Assembly: GCA_003242035.1 (NCBI GenBank)
Contig: QBMC01000006.1
Coordinates: forward strand, 1 to 57,079
Reading direction: 5' to 3'
Source: Nodosilinea foveolarum
GTDB lineage: Bacteria > Cyanobacteriota > Cyanobacteriia > Phormidesmidales > Phormidesmidaceae
DNA length: 57,079 bases
Of this stretch, positions 8,070 through 16,865 are shown piece after piece. How positions within the stretch are numbered: the stretch's first letter is position 1; each line of letters starts with the position of its first letter. The position numbers were made by a program, and so were the translations under genes. The notes under the pieces are model-generated. The model did not search any database and had not been told where the DNA came from. It worked only from the letters and a program-made list of their open reading frames with translations.

Positions 8070-9770
8070 TTATTCGAAGGTGGCCTGCGGTTTGTGATGG
8101 CGGCGATCGCGCTTAGAGGTTGAAGGGGAGACTTCGATGCCCTGAGCCAGTAACGCTTTTTCGCGCTCCTGTCGCTCTAACTCAGGGATTTTGAGAATAA
8201 TGCCCGCAGCAAGCCAGTAATAAACGCCGACCGGATCGACATCCAGCGGATAGTAGTACGGACAATAGCTGATAAAGCAGATATATACCCACATGGCAGC
8301 GGCATAGCTACGCAAGTTTTTGTCTTGGGTGCGCCGATACAACTTAAAGGTAACAACCGTAAGCGTGGTGTACAGCGCTAGCACTACCATTAGGCCAACG
8401 ACGCCAATTTCGTGCATGACTTTGGCATGGTAGGTTTCAATGAGCGTGGTAGATCCGAAGGTACGAGCCGCATTGGTCGCCCTGCCGACGCCTTCGCCAA
8501 AGATACCCTCCTGCTCTGATATTGCTTGTGAAAACTGCTCTTCAATAAACTGTTGGGGTGGGGCGGCTTCCCACCGAGAAACAAAGCTGTCTATTCTGGC
8601 ATCTACAACGTCTGGATTGCTAATAATGAGATAAGAGAGAACTAAGCCCAGGACAACAACAATCGGCAGAAAGCGCTTAAGATTTTTTATTTGACCCGTG
8701 AGGATAGTGAGTACCGCAATAAAAAAGGGAACCAGGGCTAGGGCGATGCGTTGGCCAGAGATAACGGCCATAATCATCAACACCACTAGCGAGATGCCGC
8801 CTACCGTTCGCCAAAGGAGCGATTTGTCACTAAAGGTAGAGCCGAAGCTGAAAAAGACGCCCGAAATCAGAAACCATCCCCATTGCCAGGGCGCAACGAA
8901 CGTTCCGGGCAGGCGAATTTGACCCATAGAAGGCGCATACAGCAAAGAGCCGCCGACAAAGCAGCGAGATTCTAGCGAGGCTCGAAATAATTCTTCGCCC
9001 AAGCCGGTCGTACCCGAACATATTCCCGTTTTGAGCATGAAATACTGTACGAGTCCTAATGAGCAAGCTACGAGCACTAGCACTGCTTGAAGCCGCAGAA
9101 TAAAGACGAGATCTTCTAGATTGCGAATCAGGTAATAGATGCAGGCAACCACTGGAATGTAGCCGAAAATAACCTTGGCTCCCCAGAGGGCCATAATCAT
9201 CGGAAACCGTCCTTCCACCTGCATAATCTGGTCGGGCAGGTTAGTGACTAATATCGTAATGCTGACCACAATAATCAGCAAAATGAGCGGCGGCTTGATG
9301 GCTCTTGGCAGAATAATGGGTAGCCGATTTTTTCGGCAGAATTGATAGACGCCAATGAGCGCTGGAACATAGAAGATATCTTTAGCGATTTGCAGCAGCG
9401 GGTTTCCACCCAGTGCGTAAGTGACCGTACCTGCAAAGGGGATATAGATGATGAATGCGTATAGTGCGAGACGCTGATACTTAAAAGAGATAATTAAACA
9501 GGCCAGTGCGCCGCCAGCGGCAATGCCTACTTTAGGTTCGATAATGAGACCAATGAGTAGCCCGACAAAAGCGCAGCCTAGCGTGACTGAAGTTAGGTAA
9601 GAGATAGTTGCTTTGCGATGAACGGCAGCGGCTCGCTCTTGTAACAACTTTTGCCGGGGCGAGAGTGACTCTACTGCGGACTCATCTGCTTTAGCGCCGG
9701 TCTTGGCTCCTTTTTTTGATCCCTTACGCGACTTCGCGACCGATTTTGAAGCGGTTTTTTTCTTTGCCAT
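8070..9770 (-). CDS. hpsL: HpsL-like polysaccharide polymerase/ligase membrane protein
   Basis: This is a large multi-pass membrane protein of the O-antigen ligase/Wzy-like type. In filamentous cyanobacteria HpsL is needed for hormogonium polysaccharide and gliding. The first 50 residues are very basic (MAKKKTASKS onward, many Lys) and cytoplasmic. They are followed by about ten hydrophobic segments from near residue 50 (e.g. YALFIIYIPFAGTVTYALG) and a periplasmic stretch near residue 420 that includes FGEGVGRATN. I start at ATG 9770 (566 residues), since family members begin with a Lys/Ser-rich stretch; ATG 9800 in the same frame would add 10 residues. It leads the cluster of glycosyltransferases downstream. 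Confidence 0.75.
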   Translation of the reverse strand: MAKKKTASKSVAKSRKGSKKGAKTGAKADESAVESLSPRQKLLQERAAAVHRKATISYLTSVTLGCAFVGLLIGLIIEPKVGIAAGGALACLIISFKYQRLALYAFIIYIPFAGTVTYALGGNPLLQIAKDIFYVPALIGVYQFCRKNRLPIILPRAIKPPLILLIIVVSITILVTNLPDQIMQVEGRFPMIMALWGAKVIFGYIPVVACIYYLIRNLEDLVFILRLQAVLVLVACSLGLVQYFMLKTGICSGTTGLGEELFRASLESRCFVGGSLLYAPSMGQIRLPGTFVAPWQWGWFLISGVFFSFGSTFSDKSLLWRTVGGISLVVLMIMAVISGQRIALALVPFFIAVLTILTGQIKNLKRFLPIVVVLGLVLSYLIISNPDVVDARIDSFVSRWEAAPPQQFIEEQFSQAISEQEGIFGEGVGRATNAARTFGSTTLIETYHAKVMHEIGVVGLMVVLALYTTLTVVTFKLYRRTQDKNLRSYAAAMWVYICFISYCPYYYPLDVDPVGVYYWLAAGIILKIPELERQEREKALLAQGIEVSPSTSKRDRRHHKPQATFE

Positions 9771-9930
9771 TCTAAAGCCGCTAGACAAAGCAGTCGGCAT
9801 AAGAGGATCAGACTCAACTTACCCAATATTGCCTGTGGATCTACGGGAAAAACGCGGCGCCGCCAGATTTACTGGGCTGAATCTTTTTCAAGTTAAGTCG
9901 CTAATTGTCAAGATCTTTATAGACCGATGG

Positions 9931-11451
9931 CTATCGGCCTAGCCGGTTGGGTATGCCTTCGCAGCCGCCGGGAATGGTGCTTCGGGTCTTGCTGCCGCCC
10001 CATTCGCAGCAGTAGCGGCGCTGAGTGTCGGAGAGGCGCTGAATGTTGCTTAGGTCGGCTCCTTCGATGACGGTGCCCGTAAACTCGCCGGTGTTGAAGT
10101 TGGGCGGATCTTGGCGGGTTCGAGGGGAGGCCGTTTCCAGGTTGCCGTAAAAAAGCTGTGCGCCCATGATGTCGGCGTTGGTGAGGTTGGCGTCGCAGAG
10201 GATGGCGCGGGCCAGGTTGGTGCGAACCAAATCGCAGTCTGTAAGGTCGGCGCGAATGAGGTTAGCGTCGCTCAGATCTAGCCAGCGCAGATCGGTGTTG
10301 ACTAGGCTGCTGGCGGCGAGCATAACGCCTAAGTCGATGACGCGAGTGCCGCCGGGACGATCTTCGGCATAGCCGCCGAGTCCATCGAGAATAGGGCGGC
10401 CTAGTCTTTGGTCGCGGGCGAGCGGGGTGAGTAGCTTGGAGCGCGAAAGAAAGCGGAGGACTTTGGCTTTGCCACTTCCGTCTACGCTGCTGAGAATGGC
10501 GGCGGTGCGAGCTTCGGCAATAATGCGCTCTTGAGGCCAGTCTTCAAGCAAACCTTCGTCGTCTAGCACCAGTTCGGAGATGCCCTGAAAGTAGGAGTCG
10601 ATGGTTTGCTGCTGGGTAATCAGGTTCTGCTGAACGGTGAGATCTCGCGAGATAACGTACTGTCTCCAGGCGACGTAGACGGCGATCACGGCGATAAAGA
10701 TTTGGCCGATGGCTCCGAGAAAGTCGCCGAGGGCGCTAATAATGTCCCAGCGAAGGCCGCTGCCCCAACGGGCGATGGGTTTAGCGATGCCGCTGGTGTG
10801 AATGAGGCCGACGATGCCGAGCAGGAGTCCGGGGATGGCGACGAAGAGCGCTTTTTGCTGCTGGCTGAGATCGCCAATGGCTTCTTCTAGGGTGGGTGCG
10901 AGCAACCGTAGGGAGACGATGAAGGTGACGATAGATCCGGCGAGGGTGAGCCAGAGACTGCCTAAGGTGAAGCCGACGATGACGACGATAGACCCGGCGA
11001 TCGCAATAACGCTAACCGGCGCTTGGGCGACTTTGATGGGGTTAATAACAGGCTGTCTTTTGTAACGTTCTTGCAGTCCGTTTTCAGCTTCGTCTGGGGT
11101 TTGAAGATGGTTTGCGGGGGTTGGAGATTGAGATGGCTGAGGATGGGTGCGATCGCTTAGCGTATTGGGTCGGTCGCTATCGTCGTTGGCGGAGGGATAG
11201 TCGGGATCGGGGTTGTAGTCTACGGTGAATGAATCGTTATAGCGAGAGGACGCGTTGCGCTGATTGGGAGTTTGGCCATTTTGATAGGGTTCGAAATTTT
11301 GATTGATACGCTGGGTAGAAAATGCATTTCCGTTGGGTAAGTAGGGCGGGACTCTACGGCGTTTGGCAGCGGCTTCTTCTGAGAGGCGATCGCTCGGCAG
11401 CTCATTCTCGAAGGCGTCGGTATTGGTAGACGAGTTGGGAGGGTTGGCCAT
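9931..11451 (-). CDS. Pentapeptide-repeat membrane protein
   Basis: The product of about 506 residues has three parts. The N-terminal 140 residues are polar and proline/asparagine-rich, probably disordered. The middle holds about four hydrophobic segments (VSVIAIAGSIVVIVGF, GSIVTFIVSLRLL, FVAIPGLLLGIVGLI, IGQIFIAVIAVYVAW). A conserved cytoplasmic region follows (RDLTVQQNLITQQQTIDSYFQGI). The C-terminal quarter carries pentapeptide repeats of the A(D/N)Lxx type (LRWLDLSDANLIRADLTDCDL). Such repeats fold as right-handed beta-helices; the function of this architecture is not known to me. ATG 11451 is chosen over 11460 only by likelihood. A small hairpin (9924-9937) overlaps the stop codon. Confidence 0.8.
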   Translation of the reverse strand: MANPPNSSTNTDAFENELPSDRLSEEAAAKRRRVPPYLPNGNAFSTQRINQNFEPYQNGQTPNQRNASSRYNDSFTVDYNPDPDYPSANDDSDRPNTLSDRTHPQPSQSPTPANHLQTPDEAENGLQERYKRQPVINPIKVAQAPVSVIAIAGSIVVIVGFTLGSLWLTLAGSIVTFIVSLRLLAPTLEEAIGDLSQQQKALFVAIPGLLLGIVGLIHTSGIAKPIARWGSGLRWDIISALGDFLGAIGQIFIAVIAVYVAWRQYVISRDLTVQQNLITQQQTIDSYFQGISELVLDDEGLLEDWPQERIIAEARTAAILSSVDGSGKAKVLRFLSRSKLLTPLARDQRLGRPILDGLGGYAEDRPGGTRVIDLGVMLAASSLVNTDLRWLDLSDANLIRADLTDCDLVRTNLARAILCDANLTNADIMGAQLFYGNLETASPRTRQDPPNFNTGEFTGTVIEGADLSNIQRLSDTQRRYCCEWGGSKTRSTIPGGCEGIPNRLGR

Positions 11452-11654
11452 GAGTCTCAAGTTGCGTAGAGGCTAGTTTACCGGGAAGTCGTAGCGATGC
11501 TTTTGGTTGCTAGGGTGACCAGATGAGCGTTAACGGAGTTCTTCGGCGGTGGGCCGCCATCCTCCACTAAACTGAAAGGACTCTCTCATATCCGCATTTT
11601 AGTGCCACAGATGGCTGCTGCGTAGGCAGACTCCGTCTGGTTGGTTCTGTCATT

Positions 11655-13223
11655 ATGGTCATAGTTTTACTTTTACTTGCAGCGGTCGGTATTTTAGCCT
11701 GGGGCTATTCGCAAGCGAAGCCTTTGGGCGCGTCAGGTATTTTGGCCTGGTTACAAACGGTCGTGCTGATGGGGCCTTGGCTGTTGTTTTTTGGGCTGAC
11801 GGCGGTGGGCGTTTATCTCAATTTGGCCGGAATACTGCTGTTAGTGGTGTCTTCGGCGGGTCTATATGTTTATCTCGGTCGGCGGCTTAGAGAGCTGAAC
11901 AAGGAGACGCTTGCTGCTGGGCGAACGGCAAGCGGGGGCAAAGATCAGGGCGCTACGACTACCGCTTTCTCAGAGTCTGAGGCGGAGCGATCGCCTGAGC
12001 CGAATAAAACTGATGTGTCTGAGGTTGAGTCTGTTCAATCAGACCAGGATGCCCTAACGCTCAATCAAGCCGACCAGGCAGCGTCTACGTCAGAATCAGA
12101 CGACAAGCAGCCGCCGATTCCGGCTAAAGATCTGGCCGTGATTGAAGGTATTTTCGGCATTGATACCTTTTTTAGAACGGAGACAGTGCCTTATCAGGAG
12201 GGCGCGATTTTTAACGGAAACCTGCGAGGGAAGCCGGATGAGACGGCGCGGGTGTTGAGTGAGAAGCTGGCTGAGAAATTGGGCGATCGCTATCTTTCGT
12301 TTTTGCTGAGCAACCCGGAAGGTCGGCCAGTGGTGGTGGTACTGCCGCAGGAAAATGGGCCTAAACCCACCACCGTAGGTCAGAAAGTGCTGGCAGTGGG
12401 ATTAGGGCTAGCGACGCTGGGAACCTGCCTAGAGACGGCGGGAATTTTGCAGGGGTTTGACTTTTTTCAGTCGCCTGAGCGTTGGTCACAGACGCTGCCA
12501 GTGGGTTTGGGGATTGCGACGGTGCTGGGTGTGCACGAGTTGGGACATATTGGCGTGGCGAAGCGGCTAAATGTAAAGCTCAGCCCGCCGTTTTTTCTAC
12601 CTGCTTGGCAGCTAGGATCTTTTGGCTCTTTGGTGCGGTTTGAGTCTATTTTGCCAAATCGCTCTGTGCTTTTTGACGTAGCTTTTGCGGGGCCAGCGGC
12701 GGGCGGAATTTTATCTTTTGCCCTGCTGTTTTTGGGTATGGTGCTTTCTCATCCGGGCAGTTTGTTTCAGCTACCTGCTGAGTATTTTCAGGGTTCAGTT
12801 CTAGTCGGTACGTTGGCGCGCACGGTGCTGGGCGATGCCTTGCAGAATGATTTGGTGGATGTGCATCCGCTGATGATCGTGGGTTGGATCGGGCTGATTA
12901 TTACGGCGATTAATGTGATGCCTGCGGGTCAGCTAGACGGTGGGCGGATGGTGCAGGCTATTTACGGACGTAAGACGCTGGTGCGGGCAACCGCTGTGAC
13001 GCTGGTGCTACTGGCGCTGGTGGGGCTATTTAACCCGATTGCGCTGTATTGGGCGGTGCTGATTGTGTTTTTGCAGCGGCAGCCGGAGCGGCCCTGTACG
13101 GATGATTTGACGGAGCCGGATGATGCGCGGGCTGGGTTGGTTTTGCTGGCGCTGTTTTTGATGCTGTTGGTGCTGCTGCCGCTGACGCCGAGTTTGGCGG
13201 CGCGGTTGGGAGTGGGGGGATAA
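11655..13223 (+). CDS. Site-2 protease family M50 membrane metallopeptidase (EGY1-like)
   Basis: This is an intramembrane zinc protease of the type related to plant chloroplast EGY1. The 522-residue protein has two N-terminal membrane segments, an acidic Ser/Glu-rich linker (residues 95-160), a soluble domain, and then the membrane core. The zinc motif HELGH lies in GVHELGHIGVAKRL near residue 296, and the second metal-binding motif NVMPAGQLDGG lies near residue 420. Both catalytic motifs look intact. It is transcribed divergently from the pentapeptide-repeat gene with a 203-bp gap. Its substrate is unknown; membrane-bound regulators or photosynthetic proteins are typical suggestions for the family. 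Confidence 0.92.
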   Translation: MVIVLLLLAAVGILAWGYSQAKPLGASGILAWLQTVVLMGPWLLFFGLTAVGVYLNLAGILLLVVSSAGLYVYLGRRLRELNKETLAAGRTASGGKDQGATTTAFSESEAERSPEPNKTDVSEVESVQSDQDALTLNQADQAASTSESDDKQPPIPAKDLAVIEGIFGIDTFFRTETVPYQEGAIFNGNLRGKPDETARVLSEKLAEKLGDRYLSFLLSNPEGRPVVVVLPQENGPKPTTVGQKVLAVGLGLATLGTCLETAGILQGFDFFQSPERWSQTLPVGLGIATVLGVHELGHIGVAKRLNVKLSPPFFLPAWQLGSFGSLVRFESILPNRSVLFDVAFAGPAAGGILSFALLFLGMVLSHPGSLFQLPAEYFQGSVLVGTLARTVLGDALQNDLVDVHPLMIVGWIGLIITAINVMPAGQLDGGRMVQAIYGRKTLVRATAVTLVLLALVGLFNPIALYWAVLIVFLQRQPERPCTDDLTEPDDARAGLVLLALFLMLLVLLPLTPSLAARLGVGG

Positions 13224-13232
13224 AGAAATGAT

Positions 13233-13271
13233 GAGTGATGGGTGATGGGTGATGGGTGATGGGTGATGGGG
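13233..13271 (+). repeat. Heptamer tandem repeat (GTGATGG)n
   Basis: About five consecutive copies of the 7-bp unit GTGATGG lie just after the site-2 protease stop codon. This is the short tandemly repeated repetitive (STRR) type common between cyanobacterial genes. Its copy number may vary between strains. No function can be read from it. Confidence 0.9.
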
Positions 13272-13368
13272 CTGTGCCGGTATGAGAAAGCTAGCCAGGG
13301 TTGCTGATGGTGCGGGTCTATTTGCGGTACGAATGAGATCTGGCAATCGTTACTGGTAGGGATGAGTT

Positions 13369-13875
13369 GTGAAAAGGTGGACGAAGGGTTTGAGGTTGGC
13401 TGGACTGGCTGGGGGCGTAGGGGCGATCGCGCTGGCTGGCTGTTTGAGTGCTTCGAGTGCGATCGCTCAAGTATTAGTGCCAGCGGATAGTGAATCGGCA
13501 ACGTTGAGCGAGCAGGGAGTTCAGTTTGCCGGGACGACAGGGGGGGAGTATAGCCTGATCAGGCTGTCGGGGCGCGATCGCCGTAGACGGCTGTGTTTGG
13601 GCTATGGCAATGAGAAGCCGGATCACGTTTTGATTTTGGCTGAGGAGATGAATCGCTTGAGTGTGTCGGTGATGAGCAAGGGCGATACGACGCTACTCGT
13701 GGAGGGGCCTAGAGGGATTGACTGTAACGATAACTACCGGCGCACTAGTCGGGATGCGGCTGTAGAAGATGGCACCTGGCCAGCAGGGACTTATCGCATT
13801 TGGGTAGGCGCTTTCGAACGCGGCGTTCGCATTGATTACAAGCTGCTGGTGGCTGAACCTGGGAGCGATCGCTAG
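13369..13875 (+). CDS. Secreted protein with PPC-like beta domain
   Basis: The 168-residue product begins with a basic signal peptide (MKRWTKGLRLAG) containing LAGC, a possible lipobox at residue 25, and an alternative signal peptidase I site near ASSAIA-Q. The mature part has a beta-rich pattern with paired cysteines (RLCLGYGNEKPDH, GIDCNDNYR) and ends GTYRIWVGAF...YKLLV, which resembles bacterial pre-peptidase C-terminal (PPC) domains. Translation starts at GTG 13369; the nearby ATG 13362 is out of frame. The gene follows the heptamer repeat and precedes cysE. A specific function cannot be assigned. Confidence 0.65.
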   Translation: MKRWTKGLRLAGLAGGVGAIALAGCLSASSAIAQVLVPADSESATLSEQGVQFAGTTGGEYSLIRLSGRDRRRRLCLGYGNEKPDHVLILAEEMNRLSVSVMSKGDTTLLVEGPRGIDCNDNYRRTSRDAAVEDGTWPAGTYRIWVGAFERGVRIDYKLLVAEPGSDR

Positions 13876-14132
13876 AAAGAGTATTCAGTGCTCGTGCCTG
13901 CTAAGTCTTGTTTATGCAATCTGTTTGCGTGAGTCTTTTGAATTAGAAAAATCTGTCGAAAGTTGGGTTAACCGAATAGACTTGGGAGGTTGGAGTCGAA
14001 TTAAGCAAGCGTTAACATTATTTTGTCTGAGCTGCTTTAAACTACGGTTGTCTTGGTCTACTAAGATGATTGCTGGGACAATATTAGTGGCCTTGCTCTG
14101 TTCATCTTCTTCCTTAGGAGGAAACTTTCGCC

Positions 14133-14909
14133 GTGTTAAAAGCCCTCGTCAAAGACTTTCGCGTCATTTTTGAGCGAGATCCTGCTGCGCGTAACTGGCT
14201 GGAAGTGGTTTTCCTTTATCCCGGCTTTCAGGCGTTGGTGATTCACCGACTGGCTCACTGGCTGTGGCTGCTGGGTATTCCGTTTGTGCCTCGGCTCATG
14301 TCTCACATAGCTAGGGGGCTAACGGGGATAGAGATTCATCCGGGGGCGACGATTGGTTGCAGCGTTTTTATAGATCACGGTATGGGTGTGGTGATTGGCG
14401 AGACCGCGATCATCGGTGATTCGGCGCTAATTTATCAGGGAGTGACGCTGGGCGGGACAGGCAAGCAAAATGGCAAGCGCCATCCAACGCTGGGTTCGGG
14501 TGTGATTGTGGGCGCTGGGGCTAAGGTGCTGGGCAATATTCAGATTGGTAATAACGTCAGAATTGGGGCCGGGTCTGTGGTGCTGCGTGAGGTGCCTTCA
14601 GACTGTACGGTTGTGGGTGTGCCGGGGCGCGTAGTGTATCGTTCTGGTGAGCGGGTAGAGCCGCTGGAGCATGGCAGATTGCCGGACTCTGAGGCGATGG
14701 CGATTCGGGCGCTGGTGGATCGAATTGATGCGTTGGAGAATGAGGTAGAAGAACTGCGATCACCGATGGATGCAACGGCGGCTAAGGCGGCTGAGCTAGA
14801 GCGGCTGATGCTGGTCAGCTCAATGTCTAATGCAGATTGCAATGGCTCTGAGTGCTGCCTGATAGAAGATCGGGCCATTCAAGAGTTTTTAGATGGGGCT
14901 GGAATCTAA
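14133..14909 (+). CDS. cysE: Serine O-acetyltransferase
   Basis: CysE transfers acetyl from acetyl-CoA to L-serine, making O-acetylserine for cysteine synthesis. The 258-residue protein has the N-terminal helical part (FERDPAARNWLEVVFLYPG, HRLAHWLW), then the left-handed beta-helix of hexapeptide repeats (GCSVFIDHGMGVVIGETAIIG, IGNNVRIGAGSVV). The active-site loop GVTLGGTGKQNGKRHP contains the family's conserved residues. The C-terminal 60 residues form an acidic helical tail longer than in Escherichia coli CysE. The start is GTG 14133, supported by a strong ribosome binding site AGGAGG at 14116-14121. The 257-bp gap before it shows no convincing gene. Confidence 0.95.
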   Translation: MLKALVKDFRVIFERDPAARNWLEVVFLYPGFQALVIHRLAHWLWLLGIPFVPRLMSHIARGLTGIEIHPGATIGCSVFIDHGMGVVIGETAIIGDSALIYQGVTLGGTGKQNGKRHPTLGSGVIVGAGAKVLGNIQIGNNVRIGAGSVVLREVPSDCTVVGVPGRVVYRSGERVEPLEHGRLPDSEAMAIRALVDRIDALENEVEELRSPMDATAAKAAELERLMLVSSMSNADCNGSECCLIEDRAIQEFLDGAGI

Positions 14910-14923
14910 GCAAGTACCCAACC

Positions 14924-15577
14924 TTACGGGTTTACGCTGGTGGTTTGCCAGGTTTGGTTTACTTGGCGGTAGAGTTTGCGGGTTTGGGGATCGCCTCGTA
15001 GCGATAAGTAGTCAACGCTGTGGGGAGTCAGCAGCAGCAGGCAAAAGGTGTCTAAGGGGGTTTTTTCGTTGGGGGGTGGCGGGTTAAAGGCATCGGTGTT
15101 GTCTGACTCGTCATCGTCTTGATTCCTTGGAGCTTTAGGCTGTGGCCAAGCAAACTGGATGCGGGCATTGTCTGAGATACTTTGCCATAGCTGCTGTCGG
15201 GCTTGGCGAAGGTCGGAGTCGGTGGTGTCGGCGGTGATGAGCGTAAGCGCGCCCGCGAGCCTGAATTGTTCTCTGGTTTTGGTAAAGTACCAGCAGGCTT
15301 CGGCGTTGGGATTTTGATGAATTTGATCTGTTTTTTGGCTGCGGCGATCGCTAATCATCATCAGGTGATTGGTGTTGGCGAGGAAGCCGCGAAAGACGAC
15401 GGTGCGGTTGGCGGGTGTGCGATCAGGTTTTACGGTGGCTAACTGAAAGTAGCGGGCGAAGGGCTGCGAGTGATTGCGGTGCAAGGCTCTAGAAAGGGCT
15501 GGTCGCCAGGGTGCTAGTGGTTCTAGATCGGTAAGCTGAGGGTATGGTGCTGGCGAATTTTGACGGGTCACGGGCAT
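14924..15577 (-). CDS. FMN-dependent PPOX-type flavoprotein (Npun_F5749-like)
   Basis: The 217-residue product belongs to the pyridoxamine 5'-phosphate oxidase-like split-barrel family of cyanobacteria and plants. Landmarks are LAPWRPALSRALHRN near the start, the FMN-binding strand pair ANRTVVFRGF and SDRRSQKTDQI, and CWYFTKTREQFRLAG, followed by a proline-rich insert (about residues 145-175) and DYLSLRGDPQTR near the end. The reaction is uncertain, as this group is mostly defined by homology. It converges on cysE with a 14-bp gap. Confidence 0.85.
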   Translation of the reverse strand: MPVTRQNSPAPYPQLTDLEPLAPWRPALSRALHRNHSQPFARYFQLATVKPDRTPANRTVVFRGFLANTNHLMMISDRRSQKTDQIHQNPNAEACWYFTKTREQFRLAGALTLITADTTDSDLRQARQQLWQSISDNARIQFAWPQPKAPRNQDDDESDNTDAFNPPPPNEKTPLDTFCLLLLTPHSVDYLSLRGDPQTRKLYRQVNQTWQTTSVNP

Positions 15578-15686
15578 CTGTCTTTGAATGGACTGTGGCT
15601 ATCATCCTACGAATTTGTCGCCTACGACGAGCGGTTCAGACGTTATCGCATGGGTCTATAAGTAGGAATTTTCTGCCTTGTGAAGG

Positions 15687-15714
15687 ACTTATATCTGGGT
15701 ATTTTGATATAAGT
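15687..15714. promoter_or_regulatory. 9-bp perfect inverted repeat, possible operator
   Basis: ACTTATATC (15687-15695) and GATATAAGT (15706-15714) form a perfect dyad with a 10-bp spacer, 53 bp before the cation exchanger start. It lies in the 190-bp region between two divergent genes. The spacing would suit a dimeric repressor or a short hairpin in the exchanger leader. No regulator is known to me for this sequence. Confidence 0.35.
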
Positions 15715-15767
15715 GAGAAGGCTTTGGCCTATTTCTGCTCTGTTTCGAACTTTTAAGCACTGCGCCT

Positions 15768-16862
15768 ATGACCGTTTCAACATTTGTTTTCCTGGCGCTG
15801 GGGCTGGTCTTATTAGTGGCTGGCGCAGAGCTTTTAGTCAAAGGCGCGTCCAAATTAGCGGCTACGTTTGGCGTGTCGCCGTTGATTATTGGCCTGACGG
15901 TAGTGGCTTTTGGTACGAGCGCACCCGAGCTGGCGGTGAGCTTAAACGCGAGCTTTCAGGGTCAGGCCGATATTGCGCTGGGCAATGTGGTGGGTAGCAA
16001 TATCTGCAACGTGCTGCTAATTCTGGGCGTTGCATCCTTAATTGCGCCGCTGAAGGTGGCTCAGCAATTGGTGCGATTGGATGTCCCGATTATGATTGGG
16101 GTGTCGGTGCTGCTGCTGTTGTTTGGGCTAGACGGGCAGATTGGCCGCTCGGACGGCGTGATTATGTTTGTGGGTGGTTTGGCCTATACAGCATTTTTGC
16201 TTTACCAGTCTCAGCAGGAAAAGGATCAAGATGTGCAGAATGAGTATGCGAAGTTTGGCGATCGCTCACTCTCAGCAACCGAGACGGCTATCAATGCCGG
16301 ACTCTTTATTGTCGGTACAGCTATGCTCATTTCAGGCTCGCAGATGCTGGTGAAGAGTGCGGTGAGTATTGCCGAGTTCTTTGGGGCAAGTCCGCTGATT
16401 ATTGGCTTGACGGTGATTGCGTTGGGAACGTCCTTGCCAGAGCTGGCAACGTCTGTAATGGCGAGCATTCGCGGCGAGCGCGATATTGCCGTAGGTAACG
16501 TAATTGGCAGCAACATTTTCAATATTTTGGTCGTGATGGGGCTAACGAGCGCTGTTTCTGAAACGGGCGTTGTGGTGACGGCTTCTGCGCGAGCATTTGA
16601 TATTCCTGTGATGGTGGCGGTGGCGGTGATGTGCCTACCTATCTTTTTTACAGACAATGAAGTCTCTCGTTGTGAGGGCGTTTTGCTGTTGTGCTATTAC
16701 GTGCTTTACATTGGCTATTTAGTGGCGAATGCGACGAACCCAGAGGCGGTGTGGGTAGGCTGGATTGGCCCGGTAATTGTGCCGCTAACGTTGCTGATGG
16801 TGGGTCTGTTGGGCTGGCGAACCTGGTCGGCTGTGAGACGACGGCGGGCTTTGAAGCCATAG
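15768..16862 (+). CDS. Calcium/sodium antiporter, CaCA family (YrbG-like)
   Basis: The 364-residue membrane protein is a cation/Ca2+ exchanger. It carries the two inverted alpha-repeats of the family, VVAFGTSAPELAVS near residue 45 and VIALGTSLPELATS near residue 220, each followed by GN(V)xGSNI(CN/FN). About ten transmembrane segments can be drawn. A charged cytoplasmic loop (QSQQEKDQDVQNEYAKFGDRS) lies between the two halves. It probably exchanges Ca2+ for Na+ or H+ across the cytoplasmic membrane. It ends 3 bp from the convergent NAD(P)HX repair gene. Confidence 0.92.
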   Translation: MTVSTFVFLALGLVLLVAGAELLVKGASKLAATFGVSPLIIGLTVVAFGTSAPELAVSLNASFQGQADIALGNVVGSNICNVLLILGVASLIAPLKVAQQLVRLDVPIMIGVSVLLLLFGLDGQIGRSDGVIMFVGGLAYTAFLLYQSQQEKDQDVQNEYAKFGDRSLSATETAINAGLFIVGTAMLISGSQMLVKSAVSIAEFFGASPLIIGLTVIALGTSLPELATSVMASIRGERDIAVGNVIGSNIFNILVVMGLTSAVSETGVVVTASARAFDIPVMVAVAVMCLPIFFTDNEVSRCEGVLLLCYYVLYIGYLVANATNPEAVWVGWIGPVIVPLTLLMVGLLGWRTWSAVRRRRALKP

Positions 16863-16865
16863 GTT

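Noticed and set aside
13832-14173. 113-codon frame before cysE
   Set aside because: It overlaps two better genes at both ends and shows no domain or conserved look; the cysE ribosome binding site lies within it.
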